The notes below the pieces were generated by a model. The model was not told where the DNA came from, made no database searches, and saw nothing but the letters and a program-made list of their open reading frames with translations. The position numbers and the translations under genes are program-made. Shown in pieces: positions 26,130 to 35,504 of a stretch of DNA of 64,000 bases. Source of the stretch: Streptomyces sp. CB02056 (lineage in GTDB: Bacteria > Actinomycetota > Actinomycetes > Streptomycetales > Streptomycetaceae); assembly GCF_001905545.1 (NCBI RefSeq), contig NZ_LIPD01000005.1:289267-353266 (forward strand). Direction: 5' to 3'. Within the stretch, counting starts at the first letter, position 1; the number at the start of each line of letters is the position of its first letter.

Positions 26130-28105
26130 CGGTTCGGGACCTCCTGGACCTGGTCGGTCAGCACGAGCGTGTGCGTGCCGGGGCTGAGCTGCTCGCTCTT
26201 CTCGTGCAGTCCCCCGGCGGCGTCCCGCCACCTCAGGTCGACGGTGACCGGCCCCTGGTGGGCGCCGAGGCCGAAGCGCACGTCGAAGCTGCGGAAGCCG
26301 CCGTGGCCGCCCCCGCCGTCGAGCCGGGAGATCTGGGTGCCGGTCGGGGTGGTGACCCGCACGGTGGCGTCGTACGCGGGCGCCCCGGTGTTCACCAGGC
26401 CCTGGCCCGCGGCGCCCTCACCGGTCGGCCGGTAGAGCCGCAGGTTCAGCTGACTGCCCAGCGCCGGCGCGGTGTTGGCGTAGAAGGCGGGCGGCCCCCA
26501 CTGGCGGGCCACCGCGAAGTCCAGCCGGCCGGTGCCCGTGGTGTCGCCGGTGGCGAGGCCGCGGGTCGGCGTCGGCACGGCGATGCCCAGCCGGGAGCTG
26601 ATGTTCACGTACGGGCCGTCGGGGGTCTTGGCGTAGAAGGCGATCGCCTCGTCCCCGGCGATGTCGTCGCCGGGCTGGACGTTGGGCCACATCGCGGGGT
26701 TGGACAGCAGGTCGTCGTTGGTCATGGCCATCTCCTGGAGCCACGGCCAGCGGTCGATCTTCCCCTTGACGAAGCCGGTGGCCTGGAGCACCGCGAGGTC
26801 GCCGCTGTTGAGGAAGTCGCCCATCTTGGTGTCCCAGCCCCACCCGGTCCAGGCCATGCCGTGCTCCTGGGCCTCCTGGGTGAACGGGGCGATGCCGGCG
26901 GCGAGCTTGCGGCGCATGTCGGCCTCGTCCTTGGCCTTGTTGATCCAGAGGAAGTTGCTCTCCTCCAGGCCCCAGGCGACGGTGATGTTGCTGACCATCA
27001 TGTCGAAGTCGCCGTTGCGGCCGATGTCGCCGAAGTCGACGCCCATGCCCTTGAACGAGCCGTTCCCGAGGACGAAGGACTTGGGCGTGGTCGGCGTGCG
27101 CTCGCCCTTGGCCTCGCTGAACTCGATGTGCCCGGGCGTGGACCGGTTGTAGAGCAGGTGCCCGTGTCCGAAGTCGTTGGCGATGTACAGCTCGGGCAGT
27201 CCGTCACCGGTCAGGTCGGCGCCCGAGATGGCCAGCGTCCACCCGGTCGACGCGTCGTAGGGGATCGCGCCCTTCTCCTCCACGTACGACGCGGTGGGCT
27301 CCGTCCCCGCGGTGCTCTGCTGCCAGCGCAGCACGTGGTCGCCGCCGGCGTTCTTGGCGCTGGACAGCGAGTCGTTCATCACGACGTTGTTCAGCCCGTT
27401 CGGGTCGAGCACGTCGGAGTCGGGGAAGTAGTTGCCGATCACGATCGACGGGCGCCCGCTGCCGTCGATGTCGCCGACGTAGTCCGCGTCGGTGTTCCAG
27501 CGCGGGCCGTGGTACTTCCCGTCCAGCGACTCCGAGGGCACCAGCTCGCGCGGCACGTAGGAGGCCGCGGCGGGGGTCGTGGCGTCCGACCTGGCCATGA
27601 ACAGGATCGGCGTGCGGCCCCAGTACGTCACCAGCAGGTCCATCCGGCCGTCGCCGTTGAAGTCGCCGGGCGTGCAGCCGGTGGGCGCCATGGTGTCGTC
27701 CATCGGCAGCGGCCTGCCGTCCAGCACGAAGGGCGTGAAGCGGTCGGCCGGCCGGGCGGTCGGGGTGTACGTCACGATCACGCTGTCGGTCCTGGTGTCG
27801 ACGATGCACATGCCGTCGGCCACGCCGTGCCCGGTCAGGTCGTTGATCGCGATGCTGGCCCCGACCGAGGAGATCCACGAACGGATCTTCTGGTAGGCCG
27901 GGTTGACGGTCCGGACCGTCCGCATCGGCCGCTGCTCGTAGCCGGGCGGCATCGCGATGGGCAGTTCCTTGAAGCCGTACTGCTTCGCGACCTCCTCCGC
28001 CCCGGCCGCCGCGACCGAGGTCCGTACGGCGAAGAACAGCGAGGTGGCCACCATTATCACCACCAGGCCTGGAATCAGTCTGCGGATTCGTTCACGGTAC
28101 GCCAC
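26126..28105 (-). CDS. unbV: UnbV enediyne protein (FG-GAP/ASPIC-UnbV family)
   Basis: A 659-residue exported or membrane-anchored protein. One hydrophobic segment near the N-terminus (LIPGLVVIMVATSLFFAV, 11-28) is followed by a beta-propeller-like body with calcium-loop motifs: DLTGHGVADG, DFNGDGRMDL, DIDGSGRPSI, DLTGDGLPEL and DTTGTGRLDF. The end (VRVTTPTGTQISRLDGGGGH and a short strand-rich tail) is the ASPIC/UnbV domain. It is one of the universal enediyne genes, of unknown function. The start is GTG 28105 with AGGGG upstream. It heads a two-gene operon with unbU. Confidence 0.9.
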   Translation of the reverse strand: MAYRERIRRLIPGLVVIMVATSLFFAVRTSVAAAGAEEVAKQYGFKELPIAMPPGYEQRPMRTVRTVNPAYQKIRSWISSVGASIAINDLTGHGVADGMCIVDTRTDSVIVTYTPTARPADRFTPFVLDGRPLPMDDTMAPTGCTPGDFNGDGRMDLLVTYWGRTPILFMARSDATTPAAASYVPRELVPSESLDGKYHGPRWNTDADYVGDIDGSGRPSIVIGNYFPDSDVLDPNGLNNVVMNDSLSSAKNAGGDHVLRWQQSTAGTEPTASYVEEKGAIPYDASTGWTLAISGADLTGDGLPELYIANDFGHGHLLYNRSTPGHIEFSEAKGERTPTTPKSFVLGNGSFKGMGVDFGDIGRNGDFDMMVSNITVAWGLEESNFLWINKAKDEADMRRKLAAGIAPFTQEAQEHGMAWTGWGWDTKMGDFLNSGDLAVLQATGFVKGKIDRWPWLQEMAMTNDDLLSNPAMWPNVQPGDDIAGDEAIAFYAKTPDGPYVNISSRLGIAVPTPTRGLATGDTTGTGRLDFAVARQWGPPAFYANTAPALGSQLNLRLYRPTGEGAAGQGLVNTGAPAYDATVRVTTPTGTQISRLDGGGGHGGFRSFDVRFGLGAHQGPVTVDLRWRDAAGGLHEKSEQLSPGTHTLVLTDQVQEVPNR

Positions 28106-28360
28106 CGGGTTCCCCTCTCGACGGATCGAATACGACCCCGTGCCCGCGCCGAGTGCAGGACGCGGCCAAAACCCCCTGCTGGCAGGACGGTTCGGGATGA
28201 CGGAATTCACGACCCGAAATGCGCCGGCGATAGGCACGTCACGCGCGGGTCTACTGTACGAGGATGTACGCAAAGCACTCGGAATCGCTACTTCCCCGTT
28301 GCTCAGCGGGAGGAATTGCGGCCGCCGCCGGGAACATCGGCCGGCCCGCGACCGCACGAC

Positions 28361-28399
28361 GAAGCGCCCTCCCGCGCACGTGCCGCGGAAGGGCGCTTC
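28361..28399. terminator. Hairpin after the alcohol dehydrogenase, within the gap before unbV
   Basis: GAAGCGCCCT (28361-28370) pairs perfectly with AGGGCGCTTC (28390-28399), with an inner CCGCG/CGCGG stem. It lies downstream of the minus-strand alcohol dehydrogenase. The rest of the 361-bp gap (28106-28466) holds no supported gene and should carry the unbV promoter, so unbV-unbU is a separate transcription unit. Confidence 0.75.
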
Positions 28400-28466
28400 C
28401 AGAACTCAAGGGATGACCTCCGGGGGGGAATGGCTTCTCCCGTCCGCCGGTTCACCGGTTCACCGG

Positions 28467-29486
28467 TCAGGCGTACGTGACGACCGCGCGGAAGCGCGCC
28501 TCACCCCGCTCGACCCGGTCCAGCGCCTCGGCGACCCGCTCCTTGGGGAAGGTCTCGACCAGCGGCGTGACCGCCCCGGACGCGACCAGGTCGAGGGCCT
28601 CGGTGAGCCGGTCGAGGCCGTTGTGGGTGGCGCCGATCACCTGCTGGCGCTGCGCCCAGAACGGGCTGGTCGGCGGGATGGCGAAGGGCTCGACCGGGTC
28701 GATGGTGGCCAGCACCATCCGGCCGTTCGGCCGCAGCCCCTGGAGGGCCCCGGCGGCGGCCCGGTAGGAGGTGCCGGTCACCAGGACGACGTCGGCGCCG
28801 CCGATCGCCCGCAGCCCGTCACCGTCGGCGACCACGTGGTCCGCGCCCAGGGTCCGGGCCAGCCGGTGCTTGTCCGGCGAGCTGGTGACGGCCACGGTCT
28901 CGAAGCCGCCGGCCCGGGCGAACTGCACGGCGAGGTGGCCGAGTCCGCCGATCCCGAGCACCGCGACCCGTTCACCCGGTCCGGGATCGGCGGCGCGCAG
29001 CGCGCTCCACGCGGTGTAGCCCGCGCACAGCACGGGGGCGGCGGTCTCGTACGGGACGGCGTCCGGTAGCAGCACGGTGCTCGCGGCCGCCACCGCGACG
29101 TACTCCGCGTGTCCTCCTTGCACGGTGAGGCCGCTCATCACGGCCTCCGGGCAGTTCATCCCGGACTGCCCGGAGAGCGGGAGGTTGAGCCGGCAGTACG
29201 CGCACCGGCCGCAGGTCGCCTGCACCCAGGTGGCGCCGACCCGGTCGCCGACCCGGCGGCCGGTCACCCCGGCGCCGACCTCGACGACCTCGCCGGCGGC
29301 CTCGTGTCCGACCACCACCGGAGCGAACGCCGGGAAGGGGAACACGCCCTGACTGACCAGCAGGTCGTTGTGGCAGACCCCGCAGGCGTGGACCCGGATC
29401 AGCACCTGGCCGGGACCGGGCCTCGGGGTGGGGATCTCGCGAAGCTCCCAGCGCGCCTTGGCCTCGGGTACGACGGCTGCCCACAT
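28467..29486 (-). CDS. Zinc-dependent alcohol dehydrogenase (MDR family)
   Basis: A 339-residue medium-chain dehydrogenase. The catalytic zinc site is CGVCHND (Cys38) with His61-Glu62 in VVVGHEAAGEV. The structural zinc lobe has CGRCAYC and a later cysteine in SGMNCPE. The Rossmann motif is VLGIGGLGHLAVQFA. It oxidises alcohols or reduces aldehydes with NAD(H). The ATG at 29486 has GGAAAGGTGG upstream and is preferred to an in-frame TTG at 29510. It lies 20 nt after a P450 stop, so the pair may hydroxylate and then oxidise one position of the product. Confidence 0.88.
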   Translation of the reverse strand: MWAAVVPEAKARWELREIPTPRPGPGQVLIRVHACGVCHNDLLVSQGVFPFPAFAPVVVGHEAAGEVVEVGAGVTGRRVGDRVGATWVQATCGRCAYCRLNLPLSGQSGMNCPEAVMSGLTVQGGHAEYVAVAAASTVLLPDAVPYETAAPVLCAGYTAWSALRAADPGPGERVAVLGIGGLGHLAVQFARAGGFETVAVTSSPDKHRLARTLGADHVVADGDGLRAIGGADVVLVTGTSYRAAAGALQGLRPNGRMVLATIDPVEPFAIPPTSPFWAQRQQVIGATHNGLDRLTEALDLVASGAVTPLVETFPKERVAEALDRVERGEARFRAVVTYA

Positions 29487-29506
29487 CGGCCGAACCACCT
29501 TTCCTG

Positions 29507-30739
29507 TCAACTGCTCCGCGGCCCGAGCCGGACCGGGAGGGTCTGGACACCGTTCATGATGAAGGTGGCCTGCGGTGCCAACTCCTCAGCGGGTACGGCG
29601 AGTTCGAGGTCGGGGAAGCGCCGGAACAGCGCGGCGAGGGCGGTCTCGGCCTCCATCCGGGCCAGCGGCATGCCGATGCAGCGGTAGACGCCGTGGCCGA
29701 AGGAGAGGTGCTCCTTGTTCGCCCGGGTGGCGTCGAAGGCGTCGGCGTCCTCCCCGTGGACGGCGCGGTCGCGGCCCGCCGCCGCGAAGTTGATCAGGAC
29801 GGGCTCCCCCTTGGCGATGGTGACCCCGCCGAGCTCGATGTCCTCCACCGCGAAGCGGAACGGCAGGTGCGCGACCGGCGCCTCGGCGCGCAGGCTCTCC
29901 TCGATCACCTCCGCCCAGCCCACCGCGCCGGACCGGAGCAGCGCCCGCTGGTCGGGGTGGGTGAGCACGGCCCGGACGGTGTTGGCGAGCAGGTTCATCA
30001 CCGGCTCGGTCCCGGTGGCGAGCAGCAGGTGCAGGGTGCCGACCAGTTCGGAGTCGCTCAGCCGGGATCCGTCCTCTGCCTGGGCCCGGACCAGGTCGCT
30101 GGTCAGATCGTCCCCGGGGTCGCGGCGCTTGCCCTCGACGAACTCCAGCATCTCCCGGTGCCACCGCTCGACGTTGGCCGCGGACTCCTCCGGCGTGATG
30201 GTGGTGTCGACGTTCACCTCGCCGCCGCGCAGCATCCGCTCACGGTCCCCGGCCGGCACGCCGAACAGGTCGCAGATCACCCGGGCCGGCATCGGATGGG
30301 CGAAGCGGGCCTTGAGGTCGACCACCTCGCCGGGCGCGAGGCGGCCGAGGTCGTCCAGCAGCTCCTCGACGGCCTTCTCCACCTCGGCCCGCATCGCCTC
30401 GACCCGGCGCGGGGTGAAGGCGCCGGCGGTCAGCCGCCGCAGCCGGGTGTGGTCGGCGCCGTAGCGGGTGGTGAGGTTGTCCATCAGCACCCAGCCGATG
30501 AGCGGGAAGTCCGCGCCGATCCGGCCCTCGGCGAACGCCGCCCAGTGCCGGCGCGGGTCCTTGGACAGGCGGTGGTCGGCCAGGGCCAGCCGGGCGACGT
30601 CCTGGCCGGTGATCGACCAGGCCGGTACGCCACCGGGCAGTTCGATCCGGGCGACCGGGCCGTTCGCCCGGATCCGGGCGCCCTCCGCGTGGATGTCACG
30701 TCCGGCTCGGTCGATGACGACGGGGGCGGGGAGTGACAC
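29507..30739 (-). CDS. Cytochrome P450 lacking the I-helix threonine
   Basis: A 410-residue actinobacterial P450. The heme loop is FGHGVYRCIGMPLARMEA and the ExxR is in IEESLRAE. The I-helix reads LLATGTEPVMN where relatives have AGHETTVN: glutamate is kept but the conserved threonine is proline, removing the usual oxygen-activating hydroxyl. Such P450s often carry out unusual couplings or use a substrate hydroxyl. The start is GTG 30739 with GGAGG five bases upstream; upstream in-frame codons lack this. It forms a unit with the zinc alcohol dehydrogenase and is divergent from the SgcJ-like gene. Confidence 0.87.
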   Translation of the reverse strand: MSLPAPVVIDRAGRDIHAEGARIRANGPVARIELPGGVPAWSITGQDVARLALADHRLSKDPRRHWAAFAEGRIGADFPLIGWVLMDNLTTRYGADHTRLRRLTAGAFTPRRVEAMRAEVEKAVEELLDDLGRLAPGEVVDLKARFAHPMPARVICDLFGVPAGDRERMLRGGEVNVDTTITPEESAANVERWHREMLEFVEGKRRDPGDDLTSDLVRAQAEDGSRLSDSELVGTLHLLLATGTEPVMNLLANTVRAVLTHPDQRALLRSGAVGWAEVIEESLRAEAPVAHLPFRFAVEDIELGGVTIAKGEPVLINFAAAGRDRAVHGEDADAFDATRANKEHLSFGHGVYRCIGMPLARMEAETALAALFRRFPDLELAVPAEELAPQATFIMNGVQTLPVRLGPRSS

Positions 30740-31018
30740 GGAAGCCTCCAGGCGGTCGGAGCGGGGCGCGGGCGGAGTCACGGAGTCGCCGGGTCGCGGG
30801 GCCACGCGGCAGCGGGGCCAGGGCCGTTGACCGGCCCTGTCGAGGCTGGCACCCGCGCGGGGCGCCCGCATCTCCCGGCTTGCGGCGTCCCCCCGCCGGG
30901 CGGCGGGGCGGCCGCCCAGCGCAATCGGGAAGATGCGGCGGCCGACGGCCCGGTGTGACGCTGGCCGTCACCGGGCCGTGGTGATCGCGGCCGGGAACCG
31001 CCGGATAAGGAGAGAGCC

Positions 31019-31432
31019 ATGTCCGCCACTCCCCCGCCCACCGCCGCCGACGTCGCCGCGCTGCGCGCCGTCCCGGAACTCATCATCGCGGCCTGGGCAC
31101 GGCACGACGCCGACGGCTTCGCCGCGGTCTTCACCGACGACGCGACGCTGATCCTGCCCGGGGACGTCTACCTGACCGGCCGCGAGCAGATCCGCGCCTT
31201 CATGGCGCAGGCGTTCGCCGGCCCGTTCAAGGGCACCCAGGTCACCGGTGAGCCGCAGTCGGTCCGCCCGCTGGCCGACGACGTGGCCGTCCTGGTCACC
31301 AAGGGCGGCGTACTGGCCCCCGGGGACACCGAGGTGACGCCCGAGCGGGCGATCCGGGCGACCTGGGTGCTGGCCAGGCAGGGCGCCGACTGGCGGATCG
31401 CCTCGTACCAGAACACCCCCGTCGCCGCCTGA
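31019..31432 (+). CDS. SgcJ/EcaC-family NTF2-like protein
   Basis: A 137-residue protein with the SgcJ/EcaC pattern: a helical start (VPELIIAAWARHDADGFAAVFTDDA can be followed over 24-48), LPGDVYLTGREQIRAFMAQAF, and strands ending ATWVLARQGADWRIASYQNTP. SgcJ from the C-1027 cluster and its neocarzinostatin counterpart have this fold and are conserved in 9-membered enediyne pathways; their precise step is unsettled. AAGGAGAGAGCC precedes the ATG. It is divergent from the P450 at 29507 and runs in the same direction as the epoxide hydrolase. The family assignment supports a 9-membered core. Confidence 0.85.
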   Translation: MSATPPPTAADVAALRAVPELIIAAWARHDADGFAAVFTDDATLILPGDVYLTGREQIRAFMAQAFAGPFKGTQVTGEPQSVRPLADDVAVLVTKGGVLAPGDTEVTPERAIRATWVLARQGADWRIASYQNTPVAA

Positions 31433-31689
31433 GCCCGGAGTCGGAGCCGAGGGGCCGTCGCCCGCTCTCCCCGCCGGAGAGCGCGCGGCGGCCCCGGCTC
31501 CGCACCGACCGCCGGCCCTCCCCCGGCGGCCCGGCCGATCGACGCTCCGGGGCGCCGCGCGGCCGGTACAGTGCCGTGCAGGACGGTGCCGTACGGCTGC
31601 GGCACCCCCGCACGGACCGGCCGGTACGCCGGCCGCCACCCCTCCGGCGCCGGCCCGGGTCGGCGCACGGTCCCGCTGAGAGGACTCGG

Positions 31690-32847
31690 ATGCGTCCCTT
31701 CCGTATCGACATCCCGCAAGAAGCCCTCGACGACCTGGACCGCCGGCTCGCGGCCACCCGCTGGCCCGGCGAAGTCCCCGGCGCCGGCTGGCGGCGCGGC
31801 GTGCCGCTCGGCTACCTGAAGGAACTGGCCGAGTACTGGCGCACCGGCTTCGACTGGCGCAAGGCCGAGGCGCACCTCAACTCCTTCCCGCAGTTCCTGA
31901 CCGAAGTCGACGGCGTGGACGTCCACTTCCTGCACGTCCGCTCGCCCGAGCCGGACGCCCTGCCGCTGGTCGTCACCCACGGCTGGCCCGGCTCGGTGGC
32001 GGAGTTCCTGGACGTGATCGGCCCGCTGACCGATCCGCGGGCCCACGGCGGCGATCCCGCCGACGCGTTCCACCTGGTCATACCCTCGCTGCCCGGCTAC
32101 GGCTTCTCCGGCCACCCCCGGGAGGCCGGCTGGGACACCGCCCGGGTCGCCCGGGCCTGGGCCGAGCTGATGCGCCGGCTCGGCTACGACCGGTACCTCG
32201 TCCAGGGCGGCGACTGGGGCATGCCGGTCTCGCTGCAGCTGGGCCTGGCCGACCCGGAGCACGTGGCCGGCGTCCACCTCAACATGCTCGCCACCTTCCC
32301 GCCGCAGGACCCGGCCGAGTTCGCGCGGCTGGACCCGGCGGACCGGGCCCGGCTGGAGTTCGCCGGGTACTTCGAGCAGGACGGGGCCGGCTGGCGGAAG
32401 ATCCAGTCCACCCGGCCGCAGACCCTCGCGTACGGCCTGACCGATTCGCCGGTGGGCCAACTCGCCTGGATCGTCGAGAAGTTCATGGAGTGGACGGCGG
32501 CCGGGACGGTTCCCGAGGACGTCGTCGACCGGGACCGGCTGCTGACCGACGTGGCGATCTACTGGTTCACCGCCTCCGCCGGCTCCAGCGCCCAGCTCTA
32601 CTACGAGTCCAACCGGCTGGACGCCGACTTCCTCCGCACCTGGGCCGGCCCCTGGCCGCTGTCCGCACCGGTCGGGGTGGCGGTGTTCCCCGAGGACGCG
32701 GTCCGGCCGATCCGGCGCTGGGCGGAACGGATCCTCCCGACCCTCGCCCACTGGTCCGAGTTCGACCGCGGCGGGCACTTCGCCGCCCTGGAGCAGCCCG
32801 GGCTGTTCGTCGACGACGTCCGGGAGTTCGCGCGTCGGGTCCGCTGA
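31690..32847 (+). CDS. Microsomal-type epoxide hydrolase (SgcF/NcsF2/KedF type)
   Basis: A 385-residue alpha/beta-hydrolase of the epoxide hydrolase class. It starts with the N-terminal lid domain (RPFRIDIPQEALDDLDRRLA, 2-21). The oxyanion motif is HGWPGS (97-102), the nucleophile is Asp175 in GGDWGMP, and the base is His363 in RGGHFAALEQP; tyrosines in the cap act as acids. In 9-membered enediyne pathways SgcF and NcsF2 open an epoxide on the core to a vicinal diol, giving the attachment point for peripheral groups; by my recall the SgcF nucleophile has the same number. GAGAGGA precedes the ATG at 31690. Confidence 0.92.
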   Translation: MRPFRIDIPQEALDDLDRRLAATRWPGEVPGAGWRRGVPLGYLKELAEYWRTGFDWRKAEAHLNSFPQFLTEVDGVDVHFLHVRSPEPDALPLVVTHGWPGSVAEFLDVIGPLTDPRAHGGDPADAFHLVIPSLPGYGFSGHPREAGWDTARVARAWAELMRRLGYDRYLVQGGDWGMPVSLQLGLADPEHVAGVHLNMLATFPPQDPAEFARLDPADRARLEFAGYFEQDGAGWRKIQSTRPQTLAYGLTDSPVGQLAWIVEKFMEWTAAGTVPEDVVDRDRLLTDVAIYWFTASAGSSAQLYYESNRLDADFLRTWAGPWPLSAPVGVAVFPEDAVRPIRRWAERILPTLAHWSEFDRGGHFAALEQPGLFVDDVREFARRVR

Positions 32848-32973
32848 GCGGACCGTCCACGGAGTCGCCCGGCACCGGGGGTCCGGTGCCGGGCGCGGCC
32901 GTTCCGGCGGGCGGCCGTACCGGCGGGCGCGGCTGTTCCGGCGGGCGGCCCGTTCCGATCGGCCGCCGACGGC

Positions 32974-34365
32974 TCAGTTCCGGCCGGAGAGCTCCGGAGC
33001 GCCCGCGTGGGCGCCGGCCGGAGGCGGGACGGGTCGGCGGGCGGCGCGCAGCACCCGCAGCAGGGTGCGCGGGCGCATCAGCGACTGCGGGGTGGCCACC
33101 AGTCCGGCGATCCGCACCAGTGCCTCGGTGATCCGGGGATCGTGGACCGCCGCCCGCTGGGCCAGCGCGGCGTAGCGGTTGACCAGATGGGTCTGCGGGG
33201 TGCGGCGGCCCGCGACGCCCGGGTAGCCCAGGTCGGTCACCGCGGCGAAGGACCAGGGGGCCCGGATCTCCCGCGCGACGTCGCGGAAGTAGGCCCGGGG
33301 GTTCGGCAGCCGCCGCCCCGCGGTGTGCCGCCGCAGCACCAGGGCCTGCAGCGCGGCGGAGGTCATGCCCTGGGCGTAGGCCGGGTTGAAGCTGCACACC
33401 GCGTCGCCCAGGACGACCAGCCCGGCGGGGAAGCGCTCCAGCCGGTGGTAGTCCCTGCGGACACTGGCCGGGAAGCGGAACCGCAGGGGCTCGTCGAGCG
33501 GTTCGGCGTCGCGGATCGCCTCGTGGATCTCGGGGACGGGCAGCGAGCGGACGAAGGCGTGGAACCCCTCGGGGTCGACGGGCGGGTGGTCGCCCACGAT
33601 CCCGGTCACCGACAGCTCCACCCGGTTGTCCTCGCCGGGCACCCGGTAGAAGAAGGCCCCGCGCGGGTGCGAGGGCGTGGCGGCGGGGATGATGGCGATG
33701 TCGCTGCCGAACGGATCCCCCTTGAGGCGGTAGTGGCGGGTGGTGTACGCCAGGTCGATCTCGATCCGCTCCTCGGGGGGCGCCTCGTACCCGAGGTCGG
33801 CCAGCCAGCGCGGGGTGCGCGAGCCGCGGCCGGTGGTGTCGACGACCAGGTGCGCGGAGAGCGTGCGCTCCGTGCTCCCGGGGGCGCGCCGCTGCACCCG
33901 GACCCCGGTGACCCGGCGCCTGGTGGTGTCGGTCACCGGGGCGATGACGTCGTGTTCCTCCAGGAACGTCACCTCCGGCAGCGCCCGTACCCGCTCGCGC
34001 AGGTGGTGTTCGAGCACCGGCCGGGTGGCGGGTACGGACGGCAGGCCGGTGTGCGCCGGCCGCAGCCGCAGCCCGTTGAAGTACCAGCGGATGTCGGCGC
34101 TGAAGTCGCCGGGCCGCACCCCGGCGGCGACCAGTTCGTCGGTGAGGCCGGGGAACAGCGACTCCATGATCTGGTGGCCGCGGGCGACCAGCCCGTGGGC
34201 GTGGTTGCCGTGCGGGACGCCGCGCCGCGGCCCGCGGACGCCGAGGATCCGGTCGCGTTCGACGACGACGACCCGGGGATAGGACTCGGCGAGCACCCTC
34301 GCTGCCAGCAGGCCTGCGATGCTTCCGCCGAGAACCACGGCGCATTCGTCGGTACGGGTGCCCAT
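32974..34365 (-). CDS. FAD-dependent monooxygenase (group A-like)
   Basis: A 463-residue flavoprotein. The dinucleotide-binding motif is VVLGGSIAGLLAARVLAE (10-27), preceded by a short tail. The second FAD motif is GLVVLGDAVCSFNPAYAQGM near 312, as in PHBH-type hydroxylases and squalene epoxidase relatives. The PHGNHAHGLVARG stretch near 52 is typical of a subgroup found in natural-product clusters. I see no tryptophan-halogenase WxWxIP motif, so hydroxylation or epoxidation is more likely than chlorination. It is followed upstream by a DinB-fold gene and an MFS pump on the same strand. Confidence 0.82.
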   Translation of the reverse strand: MGTRTDECAVVLGGSIAGLLAARVLAESYPRVVVVERDRILGVRGPRRGVPHGNHAHGLVARGHQIMESLFPGLTDELVAAGVRPGDFSADIRWYFNGLRLRPAHTGLPSVPATRPVLEHHLRERVRALPEVTFLEEHDVIAPVTDTTRRRVTGVRVQRRAPGSTERTLSAHLVVDTTGRGSRTPRWLADLGYEAPPEERIEIDLAYTTRHYRLKGDPFGSDIAIIPAATPSHPRGAFFYRVPGEDNRVELSVTGIVGDHPPVDPEGFHAFVRSLPVPEIHEAIRDAEPLDEPLRFRFPASVRRDYHRLERFPAGLVVLGDAVCSFNPAYAQGMTSAALQALVLRRHTAGRRLPNPRAYFRDVAREIRAPWSFAAVTDLGYPGVAGRRTPQTHLVNRYAALAQRAAVHDPRITEALVRIAGLVATPQSLMRPRTLLRVLRAARRPVPPPAGAHAGAPELSGRN

Positions 34366-34518
34366 GACGGTCCCTTCTGTCGGGTGTGGGACGGGTGGCG
34401 GTCCCCGTGCTGGTGCGCCGCCGCGCTGTCGGCCTTCGCCCGGAGCGCGCGTGCGCGCGGGTCCGCGGCACCCCCGCCCGGTGCCGCGGACCCGGTGGCG
34501 CTTGCGGTCAGTGCCCGG

Positions 34519-35322
34519 TCAGTGCCCGGTCGACCGGAACTGGCCGGGCGTGCGGCCCGGACCGGCCGGGCCGCGGTAGGCCTGGGCGAGGTCGAGCCAG
34601 GCCTCGGCGTCCTCGCCACGGGCCGTCAGGGCGAGGTCGTCGCGGTGCCGGCGCCTGGTCACCAGCAGGCAGAAGTCGACGGCGGGTCCGCTGACGCGCT
34701 GCTCCGCGTCGGCGGGGCCGAACTCCCACCGGGCGCCCGACGGAGCGGTGATCTCGAAACGGAACGTTGTCTCCGGCGGCGTGAGCCCGCGGGCCTGGTA
34801 GCCGAAGTCCCAGGTGCGGACGGCGAACTCGACCAGGTAGCGGATCCGGTCGGTGTGCTCGCGGCGCTCCCCGAGCGCGTCGGCGATGTCCTGGCCGTGG
34901 CCGAACAGTTCCATCATGCCGGCGGCGGCGAGCACGGGGGCCGTCAGCGGGCGGACCAGCCACGGCAGCGGCCGGTCCGCCGGAACGGCCGCCAGGGCCT
35001 CCTCGGCGGCCCGGCGCTCGGTCTGCCAGCTCTCCAGCAGGAGCTTCGGCGCCTTCGCCAGGTAGGGCTTGAGGGCCTGCTGCACCGCGCCGTCCATGTC
35101 CTGCCCGATGCCGGCGGCGACCGCCCGGAAGGCCTCGGGGTCGCCCGCCGCGAGTCCGGCCAGCCTGAAGGTGGCCGTGAGGTGGGCGACCTGATGGGCG
35201 ACGGTCCAGCCGGGGGCCGGCGTGGGGCGTGCCCAGTCGGCTTCGGGCAGGTTCGCCACCAGCGCGTCGACGGCCTCGCCGTCCAGCACCAGCGCGGAGA
35301 TCACGTCCTGTCGGTCGACCAT
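34519..35322 (-). CDS. TIGR03084-like mycothiol/metal-binding DinB-fold protein
   Basis: A 267-residue protein of the same broad family as the one at 24280, closest to TIGR03084. The signature is TPAPGWTVAHQVAHLTATFRLA (33-54), with the metal histidine in AHL, and the ELFGHGQDIADALGERREHT helix near 140 carries another His and Asp. Members bind a metal and often work with mycothiol. GGAAGGAAGAGG precedes the ATG at 35322. It sits between a FAD monooxygenase and an MFS transporter, suggesting a protective or intermediate-processing role; this is inference. Confidence 0.78.
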   Translation of the reverse strand: MVDRQDVISALVLDGEAVDALVANLPEADWARPTPAPGWTVAHQVAHLTATFRLAGLAAGDPEAFRAVAAGIGQDMDGAVQQALKPYLAKAPKLLLESWQTERRAAEEALAAVPADRPLPWLVRPLTAPVLAAAGMMELFGHGQDIADALGERREHTDRIRYLVEFAVRTWDFGYQARGLTPPETTFRFEITAPSGARWEFGPADAEQRVSGPAVDFCLLVTRRRHRDDLALTARGEDAEAWLDLAQAYRGPAGPGRTPGQFRSTGH

Positions 35323-35504
35323 GCCTCTTCCTTCCGTTGAGCGGAACCGGCCGGATGCCCGGCGCACTCCCAATCCGCCTCGAACCATGGCGAGTTGGGC
35401 GAATCCAGTATCTGCTCCCGGAGATCGGCGGGCTTCTCCGCCCGTGCTCTGCCACCGGCCGCACCCTCGCCCCCGTCACCCGCGCCCCTGTCACCCGCGC
35501 CCCG

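Noticed and set aside
32974..34365. Flavin-dependent halogenase
   Set aside because: The flavin motifs are present but I see no WxWxIP halogenase signature, so a monooxygenase call is safer.
34497..34530. Short direct repeat of AGTGCCCGGTC near the stop of the TIGR03084-like gene
   Set aside because: Only two copies at a gene end; probably slippage within coding and adjacent sequence without function.
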